Source: Desulfovibrionales bacterium GWA2_65_9 (GTDB lineage: Bacteria > Desulfobacterota > Desulfovibrionia > Desulfovibrionales > Desulfovibrionaceae). Taken from it: a DNA stretch of 11,772 nucleotides. Location: assembly GCA_001799475.1 (NCBI GenBank), contig MGTN01000172.1, positions 6,707 to 18,478 of the forward strand. The letters are read 5' to 3'. The notes under the pieces are model-generated. The model ran no database searches. It was not told the DNA's origin and saw only the letters and a program-made list of their open reading frames with translations. Both the position numbers and the translations under genes were made by a program. This document shows, in pieces, positions 1 through 5,220 of this stretch (positions within the stretch are counted from its first letter, which is position 1; every line of letters begins with the position of its first letter).

Positions 1-1323
1 ATCGCCGACCTGGCCACCCGCAACCTGCGCCTCAAGCTGGCCCTGGAGGAGAACGAGCGCATCCAGGCCCGCCTGCGCGAGACCACGGCCCTCACCGAGA
101 GCATCCAGAACGTCATCCCCAGCCCCATCTTCATCAAGGACCGTGCCGGCCTCTACACCAGCTGCAACGATGCCTTCAGCGCCTTCCTCGAACGTCCCCG
201 GGAGGAATTCATCGGCAAGGGCGTGTTTGACCTCTACCCCGAAGAATACGCGCGCAAGTATTCCGAGATGGACGAGGCCCTGATGCAGGCCGACGGCGTC
301 CAGATGTACGACTTCCGCATGACCCGCAAGGACGGCACTGTCCGCGACGTCATGTTCAGCAAGGCCGCCACCCACGACGCGGCAGGCAATGTCAGCGGCA
401 TCGTCGGCGTCATCACCGACATCACCGAGCGCAACCAGGCCGCCCGCGCTCTGCGCGAAAGCCAGGAGCGCTACCGCTTCCTGGCCGAAAACTCGGCCGA
501 CATCATCTGGCGGCTCGACGCCGAGTACCGCTTCATCTACGCCAGCCCGGCGGATGAACGCACGCGCGGCTTCCACTACACCGAGGTCCTCGGCCAGCCT
601 GTCTGGGCTGCCATGCACCCGGACCACGTTGGGCTCATGCAGGAACGCTGCCGGGACTACCTGGCCTCCAACGCCGACGCCTCCGACCCCGCGCCCCTGC
701 GTGTGGAGGTGCCGCTGCTGCACAAGAACGGCACCAGCCTCTGGGTCGAGATCCTCGCCAACCCCGTGCGCGAGGACGACGGGACCATCTGCGGCTACCA
801 CCTCGTGGCCCGCGACATCACCGAGCGCAAGACCTATGAGGAGCAACTCGTGTTCGTGTCCACCCACGATGCGCTCACGGGCCTCTACAACCGCGCCCAC
901 TTCGAGGCCGAATTCCAGCGCGCCACCCAGGGCCGCCTGCTGCCCGTCAGCGTCATCATGGCCGACGTGGACGGGCTCAAGGCCGTCAACGACAGCCTGG
1001 GCCACGCCGCTGGCGACGAGCTCATCAAGACCGCTGCCGACATCCTGCGCAAGTCCTTCCGCACCGGCGACCTGGTGGCGCGCCTGGGCGGCGACGAGTT
1101 CTCCGTGCTGCTCCCCGGCACCGACGAGGCCGCCGTGGACCACTCCCTGAAGCGCATCTGCGAGGAGATGGGCACCTGCAGCCTCCGGAGCACCCCCTTC
1201 TCCGTGCGCCTGTCCCTGGGCTCGGCCACGGCCAGGACCCCGGCAGAGCTGGAGTCCGTGCTGCGCGAGGCCGACCGGCGCATGTACGAAAACAAGACCG
1301 CCTACAAGACCGCGCAACCCTAA
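1..1323 (+). CDS. PAS-PAS-GGDEF diguanylate cyclase (5'-truncated by window)
   Basis: The frame is open from base 1, so the gene begins upstream; 440 residues are visible. Residues 1-30 look like a charged helical or coiled-coil linker. A first PAS domain spans about 31-145 and a second about 150-277; each ends in the usual D-I-T-E-R signature (140-144 and 272-276). The GGDEF domain covers about 283-435, with active-site GGDEF at 363-367. The inhibitory-site motif RTGD (354-357) lies exactly five residues upstream, as in product-inhibited cyclases. An active enzyme should therefore make cyclic di-GMP from two GTP and be feedback-inhibited by product. The PAS domains presumably sense a ligand or redox signal; no heme or flavin ligand can be assigned from sequence. 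Membrane or periplasmic input domains could lie upstream, outside the window. No EAL domain follows. The next gene starts 114 bp downstream and has its own candidate promoter. Confidence 0.95.
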   Translation: MADLATRNLRLKLALEENERIQARLRETTALTESIQNVIPSPIFIKDRAGLYTSCNDAFSAFLERPREEFIGKGVFDLYPEEYARKYSEMDEALMQADGVQMYDFRMTRKDGTVRDVMFSKAATHDAAGNVSGIVGVITDITERNQAARALRESQERYRFLAENSADIIWRLDAEYRFIYASPADERTRGFHYTEVLGQPVWAAMHPDHVGLMQERCRDYLASNADASDPAPLRVEVPLLHKNGTSLWVEILANPVREDDGTICGYHLVARDITERKTYEEQLVFVSTHDALTGLYNRAHFEAEFQRATQGRLLPVSVIMADVDGLKAVNDSLGHAAGDELIKTAADILRKSFRTGDLVARLGGDEFSVLLPGTDEAAVDHSLKRICEEMGTCSLRSTPFSVRLSLGSATARTPAELESVLREADRRMYENKTAYKTAQP

Positions 1324-1331
1324 GGCAAACC

Positions 1332-1360
1332 GTCGAGATCCTGACAAGGGCCCTCTCGAC
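1332..1360. promoter_or_regulatory. Inverted repeat, possible enhancer-binding-protein site
   Basis: GTCGAGA (1332-1338) and TCTCGAC (1354-1360) are perfect 7-bp inverted arms separated by 15 bp. The dyad centre is about 90 bp upstream of the transcription start predicted from the sigma-54 promoter at 1411-1426. That is a usual distance for a bacterial enhancer-binding-protein site. It begins 8 bp after the cyclase stop codon, so a transcript-end hairpin is an alternative, but no T-tract follows. Confidence 0.35.
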
Positions 1361-1410
1361 CGCAGCCAGAAGAGCCTCGCAGCCCTTGCGCACCAGGCAA
1401 TTCATGCCAC

Positions 1411-1426
1411 TGGCACCGCCTTTGCA
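1411..1426 (+). promoter_or_regulatory. Sigma-54 (RpoN) promoter, -24/-12 elements
   Basis: The sequence TGGCACCGCCTTTGCA matches the RpoN consensus TGGCAC-R-N4-TTGCW at every fixed position except the R (here C). The invariant GG and GC dinucleotides are separated by the required 10 bp. It lies in the gap between the cyclase and the BON lipoprotein and points toward the latter. The predicted start point, about 12 bp past the -12 GC, is near 1436-1438. Confidence 0.7.
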
Positions 1427-1437
1427 TCTGCGAAGGC

Positions 1438-2523
1438 ATGGAAACCACCAGCCGCCTTTGCACACGCGCTCCGCACACCCCGGCCCGGACAACCACCCGG
1501 AAGGGCCTGCGCGCCCTGGTGCTCGGCCTGCTGGCTTGCATGCTCTTCGGCGCCGGGGGCTGCGCCATGCTGCCCTTCGCCCTCTCGGCAAGCTCCTTCG
1601 CCGCCCCCAGAGCCGCCTCCCTGGCCATGAGCGGCGTCAAACACGCCTACCAGGGCGCGCAACTGGCTGCGGACGAACGCGACATGAACACCATCATGCG
1701 CGACAACATGCTCACCATGAAGGCCAAAAGCTCACTGCTGACCGAACAGGCCGCCTCTGACGTGCACGTCTACGCCTACAACGGCGACATCTTCGCCGTG
1801 GGCCTGGTGGACAACGAACCCCAGCGCGACCACGTCATCCGTACCCTGCAGGCCGTCAAAGGCGTGGACGAGGTCAAGGGCGTGCTGCGCATGCGCGACC
1901 TCGAAAACCCCTACGCCGGACTCAAGGACGACTTCCTCGAAAATTCCACCCGCATGGCCCTAGGCCGCTACATTCTGCACAAGAACGCCGGGGTCGAAAT
2001 CACGGCCATACAAGGCGAGATCTGCCTCCTGGGCGTGGTCGGCACGCACGCCGAAGCCCTCGACCTCATCCAGTACGTGGAGTCCGTGTCCGGCACGCGG
2101 GCCATGTCGCTCCTGGCCATCCGCGACGAATACGCCGTGGGCAAGCCCGAAAACAACACCCGCTACCTGCTGGCGGCAAGCGCAGAGCACGCCCCCGCAC
2201 GAGTGGTCGAACCGGCGCACATCGTCGCAGCCGAACAAAGACACCTGCCCACAACGCCAGGCATCGCACACGCACACAAGGCCGCAACCCAGCACGCGCA
2301 ACCCGTTGTCTGGAACAAGGCCCGCCTGCGCCTGAGCGCACAGCTGCAAACCCTGGCCCAAAACAGCAACAACCCCACCGCCAAAGCCGAACTGCTCACC
2401 CTGGCCGGACACGTCAGCACCGACCGCGACCTGTCCATCGCCGACCGCCTGTCCGTGGCCGCCGAACAAGCCACCAACCAGCACGCCCGGCTCAAGATCC
2501 AGTCCCTGCTCGCCCTGTACTGA
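1438..2523 (+). CDS. BON-domain lipoprotein with His-rich C-terminal region
   Basis: The product is 361 aa. An n-region with R21, K22 and R25 is followed by a hydrophobic stretch (about 26-39) and a lipobox-like A-G-G-C with Cys42, indicating export and lipid anchoring. The lipobox is imperfect because Ala replaces the usual Leu at -3. Two BON-like (OsmY-type) units follow, at about 90-152 and 165-229, with the family pattern of a G-D-I-F/G-E-I-C strand and a V-x-x-V-x-G-V type helix-strand turn. BON lipoproteins such as E. coli DolP act at the outer membrane or periplasm in envelope maintenance; membrane association is inferred here. Residues 251-286 carry six histidines (H251, H261, H269, H278, H280, H286) in a low-complexity linker, then a helical tail to 361. 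The ATG start is uncertain: AAGG ends 1 nt before it, and the sigma-54 start point falls on it. A later start near 1507-1519, next to GGAAGGG (1499-1505), is possible. Confidence 0.75.
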   Translation: METTSRLCTRAPHTPARTTTRKGLRALVLGLLACMLFGAGGCAMLPFALSASSFAAPRAASLAMSGVKHAYQGAQLAADERDMNTIMRDNMLTMKAKSSLLTEQAASDVHVYAYNGDIFAVGLVDNEPQRDHVIRTLQAVKGVDEVKGVLRMRDLENPYAGLKDDFLENSTRMALGRYILHKNAGVEITAIQGEICLLGVVGTHAEALDLIQYVESVSGTRAMSLLAIRDEYAVGKPENNTRYLLAASAEHAPARVVEPAHIVAAEQRHLPTTPGIAHAHKAATQHAQPVVWNKARLRLSAQLQTLAQNSNNPTAKAELLTLAGHVSTDRDLSIADRLSVAAEQATNQHARLKIQSLLALY

Positions 2524-2545
2524 CCTGAGGCGCTGCCGCCGACCC

Positions 2546-2564
2546 CCAGGGGCGCTGCCCCTGG
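2546..2564 (+). terminator. Hairpin after the BON lipoprotein gene, terminator-like
   Basis: CCAGGGGC (2546-2553) pairs perfectly with GCCCCTGG (2557-2564) across a 3-nt loop, 22 bp past the stop codon. There is no T-tract, so intrinsic termination is doubtful. It may be a 3'-end stabilising hairpin or part of the repeat cluster that follows. Confidence 0.35.
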
Positions 2565-2570
2565 ACCCCG

Positions 2571-2593
2571 CCAAAGGGCCTGAGGCCCTCTGG
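2571..2593 (-). repeat. Dispersed palindrome, partial inverted copy (H2 module)
   Basis: This 23-bp interrupted palindrome, read on the minus strand, has arms CCAGAGGGCCT and AGGCCCTTTGG around a central C. It matches the second hairpin of the repeats at 2885-2907 and 5175-5197 but in opposite orientation. Similarity extends a few bases into the flank (GGGG-x-x-TCCA). The only imperfect pair is G-T, a wobble if the minus strand is transcribed. The larger first hairpin found in the other two copies is absent. Confidence 0.7.
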
Positions 2594-2827
2594 ACTCCCC
2601 ATATGGCCTGGGCCGGGCTGGCTCGGGCGGATGCATTGGCTGGGCTTGGCCTTGACAATGCGCGCAGGTTTTTCGTCGAAGACTCCGAAAAGCCCCGCGC
2701 GCGGTTGGCTCCCCCCTTCGGGGTGTTCAAGGGTGGATGTACCCAGGTTCCAGGTTGTGCCACGGCCTTTTCAGCCTGCCCGCGTTTTGCCACGGCCTCC
2801 CCATGACTCACCCCTGGCCCACCCAAA

Positions 2828-2918
2828 GCCGAAAGGGCTGTTTCAGGTTCCTCCTGAGACAGCCCTTTCGGCGTACTGGGGGTTCCAAGGGGCCTCAGGC
2901 CCCTTGGCCGCCGGAGGC
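2828..2918 (+). repeat. Two-hairpin dispersed repeat, copy A
   Basis: Hairpin 1 (2828-2872) has 20-nt arms beginning GCCGAAAGGG and a TTCCT loop (2848-2852). One T-G wobble arises from G at 2858. After 12 bp comes hairpin 2 (2885-2907), an 11-bp perfect stem with arms CCAAGGGGCCT and AGGCCCCTTGG around a single C. The conserved tail GCCGCCGGAGGC follows at 2907-2918. The element sits between two same-direction genes. It shares architecture and orientation with the copy at 5120-5208. Confidence 0.9.
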
Positions 2919-2974
2919 AGGCCTTTGCCTACAGGCATTGCCTTTAGGTGGGCGCTGGGGCTACAGGGGAGTAC

Positions 2975-4177
2975 ATGAACGTCATCGTGCTGCACCGCAA
3001 CTTCCCGGGCCAGTTCCGGCATATCGTGCGCCACCTGGTGCAGGGCGGGCATCGTGTGGTGGGTGTGGGCAATGCCCAGGCGCCGGGCCTGCCAGGCATC
3101 ACGCTGGTGCGCTACGACTCACGCGCGCTCAAGATCACCGGCCACCGCCACATGGCGACGATTTCAAGCGGTGTGGCGCATGGCGAGGCCGTGGCGCACA
3201 TCCTGATTCAGCTGCGCGACAAGGGTTTTGTGCCGGACGTGGTGCTGGCGCACCCTGGCTGGGGCGAGGCCCTGTACGTCAAGGACGTGTTCCCGGACGT
3301 GCGTCTGGTCTCGCTGTTCGAGTTCTACTACCATGCGACGGGGGTGGACGTGGGCTTTGAGCCGGGCACGGAGGCGGACTTCGACCAGCGCGCCAATTTG
3401 CGCTGCCGGAACATGCTGCACCTGACCAACCTGGAGCTGTGCGACGCTGCGGTCTCGCCCACCAACTGGCAGCGCTCGGTGCACCCGGCCACGTACCAGC
3501 ACAAAATCCAGGTGGCGCACGAGGGCGTGGACACCACGCTCATGGCCCCGGACCCTCTCGCGCGCTATGCCCTGCCGGACGGTCGCGCGCTCAAGCCCGG
3601 CGACCCTGTGCTGACATACGTTGCCCGGCACCTGGAGCCCTACCGGGGCTTTCACAGGCTCATGCTCGCCCTGCCGGAAATCCAGCAACGCTGCCCCGAG
3701 GCCGTGGCGGTCATCGTGGGCGGCGACTCCGTGAGCTATGGCCGCGCGCCCAAGGACGCCGCCAACTGGCGCGAGAAGCTTCTGGCCGAGGTGGGGCCGC
3801 GGCTCGACCTTTCGCGCGTGGTCTTCACCGGGCAGATTCCCTACCGCGACTACCGCTCGCTCTTGCAGGTCTCGGCCGCGCACGTGTACCTGACCTACCC
3901 CTTTGTGCTGTCCTGGTCGATGCTGGAAGCCATGAGCTGCGGCTGCCTGGTGCTCGGCTCAACCACGCCGCCGGTGATGGAGGTGCTGCGCCACGGCGAA
4001 AACGGCCTTGCCTTCGACTTCTTCGACGCTCCGGCCCTGGCCACCCTGGTCCATGCCGCCCTCACACGCCCCGGCGACTACGCCAGCCTGCGCCAGCAAG
4101 CCCGCCAGGACATCGTGGCAGGCTACGACATCAACGCGGGCGTGGCCCGCTACATGGCGCTGCTGGAGGGCGCGTAA
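2975..4177 (+). CDS. Glycosyltransferase, GT4 / GT-B fold
   Basis: The product is 400 aa from the ATG, which follows AGGGGAG (2965-2971). An in-frame GTG at 2948 would add nine residues unlike the family N-terminus. The N-terminus reads M-N-V-I-V-L-H-R-N-F-P-G-Q-F-R-H, matching the acceptor-side domain of the 'glycosyl transferase family 4 group' (PF12000 type). The C-terminal donor domain (about 205-390) has the V-x-R-x-L-E-P-Y-R-G strand at about 216-225. The nucleotide-sugar segment has E318 (L-E-A-M-S-C-G), then T-P-P-V-M-E with E336 and H-G-E-N-G. The first Glu of the classical E-x7-E pair is Phe310, seen in the PFVLSWS variant of this family as I recall it. It probably transfers a sugar from a nucleotide-sugar to a surface glycan or lipid at the cytoplasmic face. 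Donor and acceptor are unknown, and no other glycan genes are nearby. Confidence 0.9.
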   Translation: MNVIVLHRNFPGQFRHIVRHLVQGGHRVVGVGNAQAPGLPGITLVRYDSRALKITGHRHMATISSGVAHGEAVAHILIQLRDKGFVPDVVLAHPGWGEALYVKDVFPDVRLVSLFEFYYHATGVDVGFEPGTEADFDQRANLRCRNMLHLTNLELCDAAVSPTNWQRSVHPATYQHKIQVAHEGVDTTLMAPDPLARYALPDGRALKPGDPVLTYVARHLEPYRGFHRLMLALPEIQQRCPEAVAVIVGGDSVSYGRAPKDAANWREKLLAEVGPRLDLSRVVFTGQIPYRDYRSLLQVSAAHVYLTYPFVLSWSMLEAMSCGCLVLGSTTPPVMEVLRHGENGLAFDFFDAPALATLVHAALTRPGDYASLRQQARQDIVAGYDINAGVARYMALLEGA

Positions 4178-4321
4178 GCCTTCAAAACCAAGCCGGTTAA
4201 AAGGCAGGAGCGCGTTGCCCCTGTTGAGTTGTTTGAATGCAGCTCCCGGCAGTGGGCACAACAACGGCACCTCACCACTGCTCAATGAATCGTGATACCA
4301 TCTGGCAAGGTTGCCCATTGC

Positions 4322-4620
4322 ATATACTGCGGAACGAGTTGCGCCATCGCTCAACCTTCACGTGGCTACACATATTCGCCTTGTGACTATCGTAGAAACC
4401 AGGTATTGTTCCCGGTGTCCTCTGTGATGGCCTCGGCCAACTGCCTGATCAAGACATGCGGCTGGGTTCAAAGTGCAAGCTGTTTTTGCCGCGATGTCAG
4501 CGTGTTAGAGACTTCAGAGACGTGCGGCTCTCATTAGCACTCCATTCGCTGAGAGCTTTTGGAGTGGCTCGGACTAAAGGTGCTGTCTACAATTGGTTTG
4601 TTCCTTGGAACGCACAAGCA
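4322..4620 (+). pseudogene. Possible decayed transposase N-terminal remnant
   Basis: In the second reading frame a zinc-ribbon-like segment (C-I-Y-C-G-T-S-C, then S-R-G-Y-T-Y-S-P-C-D-Y-R-R, about 4322-4396) resembles the N-terminus of some insertion-sequence transposases. In the first frame, at about 4530-4600, L-S-L-A-L-H-S-L-R-A-F-G-V-A-R-T-K-G-A-V-Y-N-W resembles the helix-turn-helix of IS6-like transposases (pattern L-x-x-F-G-V-x-R-[ST]-[KR]-x-A-V-x-x-W, from memory). The two pieces are in different frames, no DDE catalytic core follows, and no terminal inverted repeats were found. This is a tentative reading. Confidence 0.22.
4565..4593 (+). promoter_or_regulatory. Candidate sigma-70 promoter for the DUF4177-yidD pair
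   Basis: TACAAT at 4588-4593 differs from the -10 consensus at one position. TGGCTC at 4565-4570 is a poor -35 (three of six matches) at the preferred 17-bp spacing. It would give a leader of about 30 nt before the ATG at 4631. This is the only plausible site seen close upstream of the pair. Confidence 0.3.
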
Positions 4621-4630
4621 CGGAGGATTT

Positions 4631-4879
4631 ATGTACCAATACAAAATGGTTCAAGTTCCACCCAATATTCAGGTTCAAGCGAAAGAGCACAGGGGAAATG
4701 AAGCCGCTGTGTACCTTGAAAGTGTTGTAAATGCAGAAGCAAGAAATGGCTGGGAGTTTTACAGAATTGATTCCATCGGTGTCAGCGTAAAGCCGGGTTG
4801 TCTTGCCGGCCTCCTGGGTCAGAAAGAACAGCTTATAACTTACTACGTGGTCACATTTAGGAAGTCAGCAGGAGAATGA
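4631..4879 (+). CDS. Small DUF4177-family protein
   Basis: The product is 82 aa. GGAGG (4622-4626), four bases before the ATG, fixes the start; a longer open frame from 4559 lacks a site. The order matches DUF4177: an N-terminal strand M-Y-Q-Y-K-M-V-Q-V-P, a helix ending in the hallmark N-A-E-A-R-N-G-W-E-F-Y-R-I-D at about 34-47, and a final strand Y-Y-V-V-T-F-R-K. Before the last strand is a glycine-rich loop, P-G-C-L-A-G-L-L-G. There is no signal peptide or clear membrane segment. The family has no established function. The gene overlaps the next by ATGA, so the two are probably translationally coupled. Its low GC content, unlike neighbouring genes, suggests horizontal transfer. Confidence 0.8.
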   Translation: MYQYKMVQVPPNIQVQAKEHRGNEAAVYLESVVNAEARNGWEFYRIDSIGVSVKPGCLAGLLGQKEQLITYYVVTFRKSAGE

Positions 4880-5079
4880 CACGATTATGCGTACGCTGCA
4901 TACGTCTTTACCAGAGATTTGCACCAACTCGCATTAGGAAGTCTTGCCGCTTTGAACCTTCCTGCTCTGAGTATGCAATTTCTGCTTTAGAAAAATATGG
5001 ATTGTGGGTGGGCTTGGCAATGTCTTTATCGAGACTCAAGCGGTGTTGCCCCCCCAACGGTGGACAGGACTATCCCTGA
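4876..5079 (+). CDS. yidD: YidD-family membrane protein insertion efficiency factor (orphan copy)
   Basis: The product is 67 aa. An amphipathic N-terminus R-C-I-R-L-Y-Q-R-F-A-P leads to the core motif S-C-R-F-E-P-S-C-S-E-Y-A (23-34), then A-L-E-K-Y-G-L and R-L-K-R-C-C-P-P-N-G-G-Q-D-Y-P at the C-terminus. YidD associates with the inner membrane and is reported to aid YidC/Sec-dependent insertion. The canonical C-x-P-x-x-P-G-G-x-D-P-V-P tail is replaced by C-C-P-P-N-G-G-Q-D-Y-P, a form I associate with non-canonical YidD copies. Canonical yidD lies between rnpA and yidC; none of rpmH, rnpA or yidC is here. It overlaps the DUF4177 gene by ATGA, with AGGAG one base before its ATG, implying coupled translation. 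GC content is low, as in its partner. Confidence 0.88.
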   Translation: MTRLCVRCIRLYQRFAPTRIRKSCRFEPSCSEYAISALEKYGLWVGLAMSLSRLKRCCPPNGGQDYP

Positions 5080-5119
5080 CGCAACCATTCTACGAGTATT
5101 TCCAACTGCTGCTGGCAAA

Positions 5120-5208
5120 GCCGAAAGGGCTGTTTCAGGTTCCTCCTGAAACAGCCCTTTCGGCGCAGGTGGGTCTGGGGGGCCTCAGGCCCACCAGCCG
5201 CCGGAGGC
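5120..5208 (+). repeat. Two-hairpin dispersed repeat, copy B, between convergent genes
   Basis: Hairpin 1 (5120-5164) is a perfect 20-bp stem with loop TTCCT (5140-5144), identical to copy A at 44 of 45 positions. After 10 bp, hairpin 2 (5175-5197) has arms CTGGGGGGCCT and AGGCCCACCAG around a C, with one G-A mismatch. The tail GCCGCCGGAGGC (5197-5208) matches copy A. It lies between the + strand yidD (ends 5079) and the - strand HD gene (ends 5221). That is the place for a bidirectional transcript end, although T-tracts are minimal (TTT on the minus strand). Read on the minus strand the loop region contains AGGAGG. Confidence 0.9.
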
Positions 5209-5220
5209 GATTCCCTATCT

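Larger units (their letters stand above)
2524..2974. other. Gene-free interval with palindromic repeats
   Basis: I see no convincing gene in this 450-bp stretch; the open frames have shadow-type composition and no family motif. It contains a GC-rich hairpin (2546-2564), an inverted partial copy of the dispersed palindrome (2571-2593), a full two-hairpin repeat (2828-2918) and two tiny hairpins just before the glycosyltransferase start. Those two have AGGC/GCCT arms, at 2919-2930 and 2933-2943. An 11-bp direct repeat, TGCCACGGCCT, occurs at 2758-2768 and 2788-2798. Confidence 0.8.
4178..4630. other. Low-GC interval without a confident gene
   Basis: Base composition drops sharply just after the glycosyltransferase stop and stays low to about 5100. 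Sampled 60-base rows here and in the next two genes are about 42-47% GC, against about 73% in a sampled row of the cyclase gene. Short open frames exist at 4292-4537 and 4456-4701, but neither has a ribosome-binding site or whole-length family match. Weak inverted repeats occur: GCAGTGG (4249-4255) with CCACTGC (4275-4281), and CACTCC (4538-4543) with GGAGTG (4561-4566). The tract looks like acquired or decayed DNA. Confidence 0.6.

Noticed and set aside
2712..2724. CCC-TTCG-GGG hairpin as a regulatory element
   Set aside because: Three-base stem in GC-rich DNA; expected by chance despite the UUCG loop.
2758..2798. Two TGCCACGGCCT copies 30 bp apart as a CRISPR-like or iteron array
   Set aside because: Only two short copies, no regular series, no nearby cas or replication gene.
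1960..2826. 288-aa minus-strand frame over the BON gene and the repeat region
   Set aside because: Crosses palindromic repeats and opposes a gene with lipobox and BON features; low-complexity composition.
4292..4537. 81-aa frame in the low-GC interval as a real gene
   Set aside because: No ribosome-binding site and no coherent domain; Cys-rich start only hints at a relic, so it was kept only as a possible fossil.
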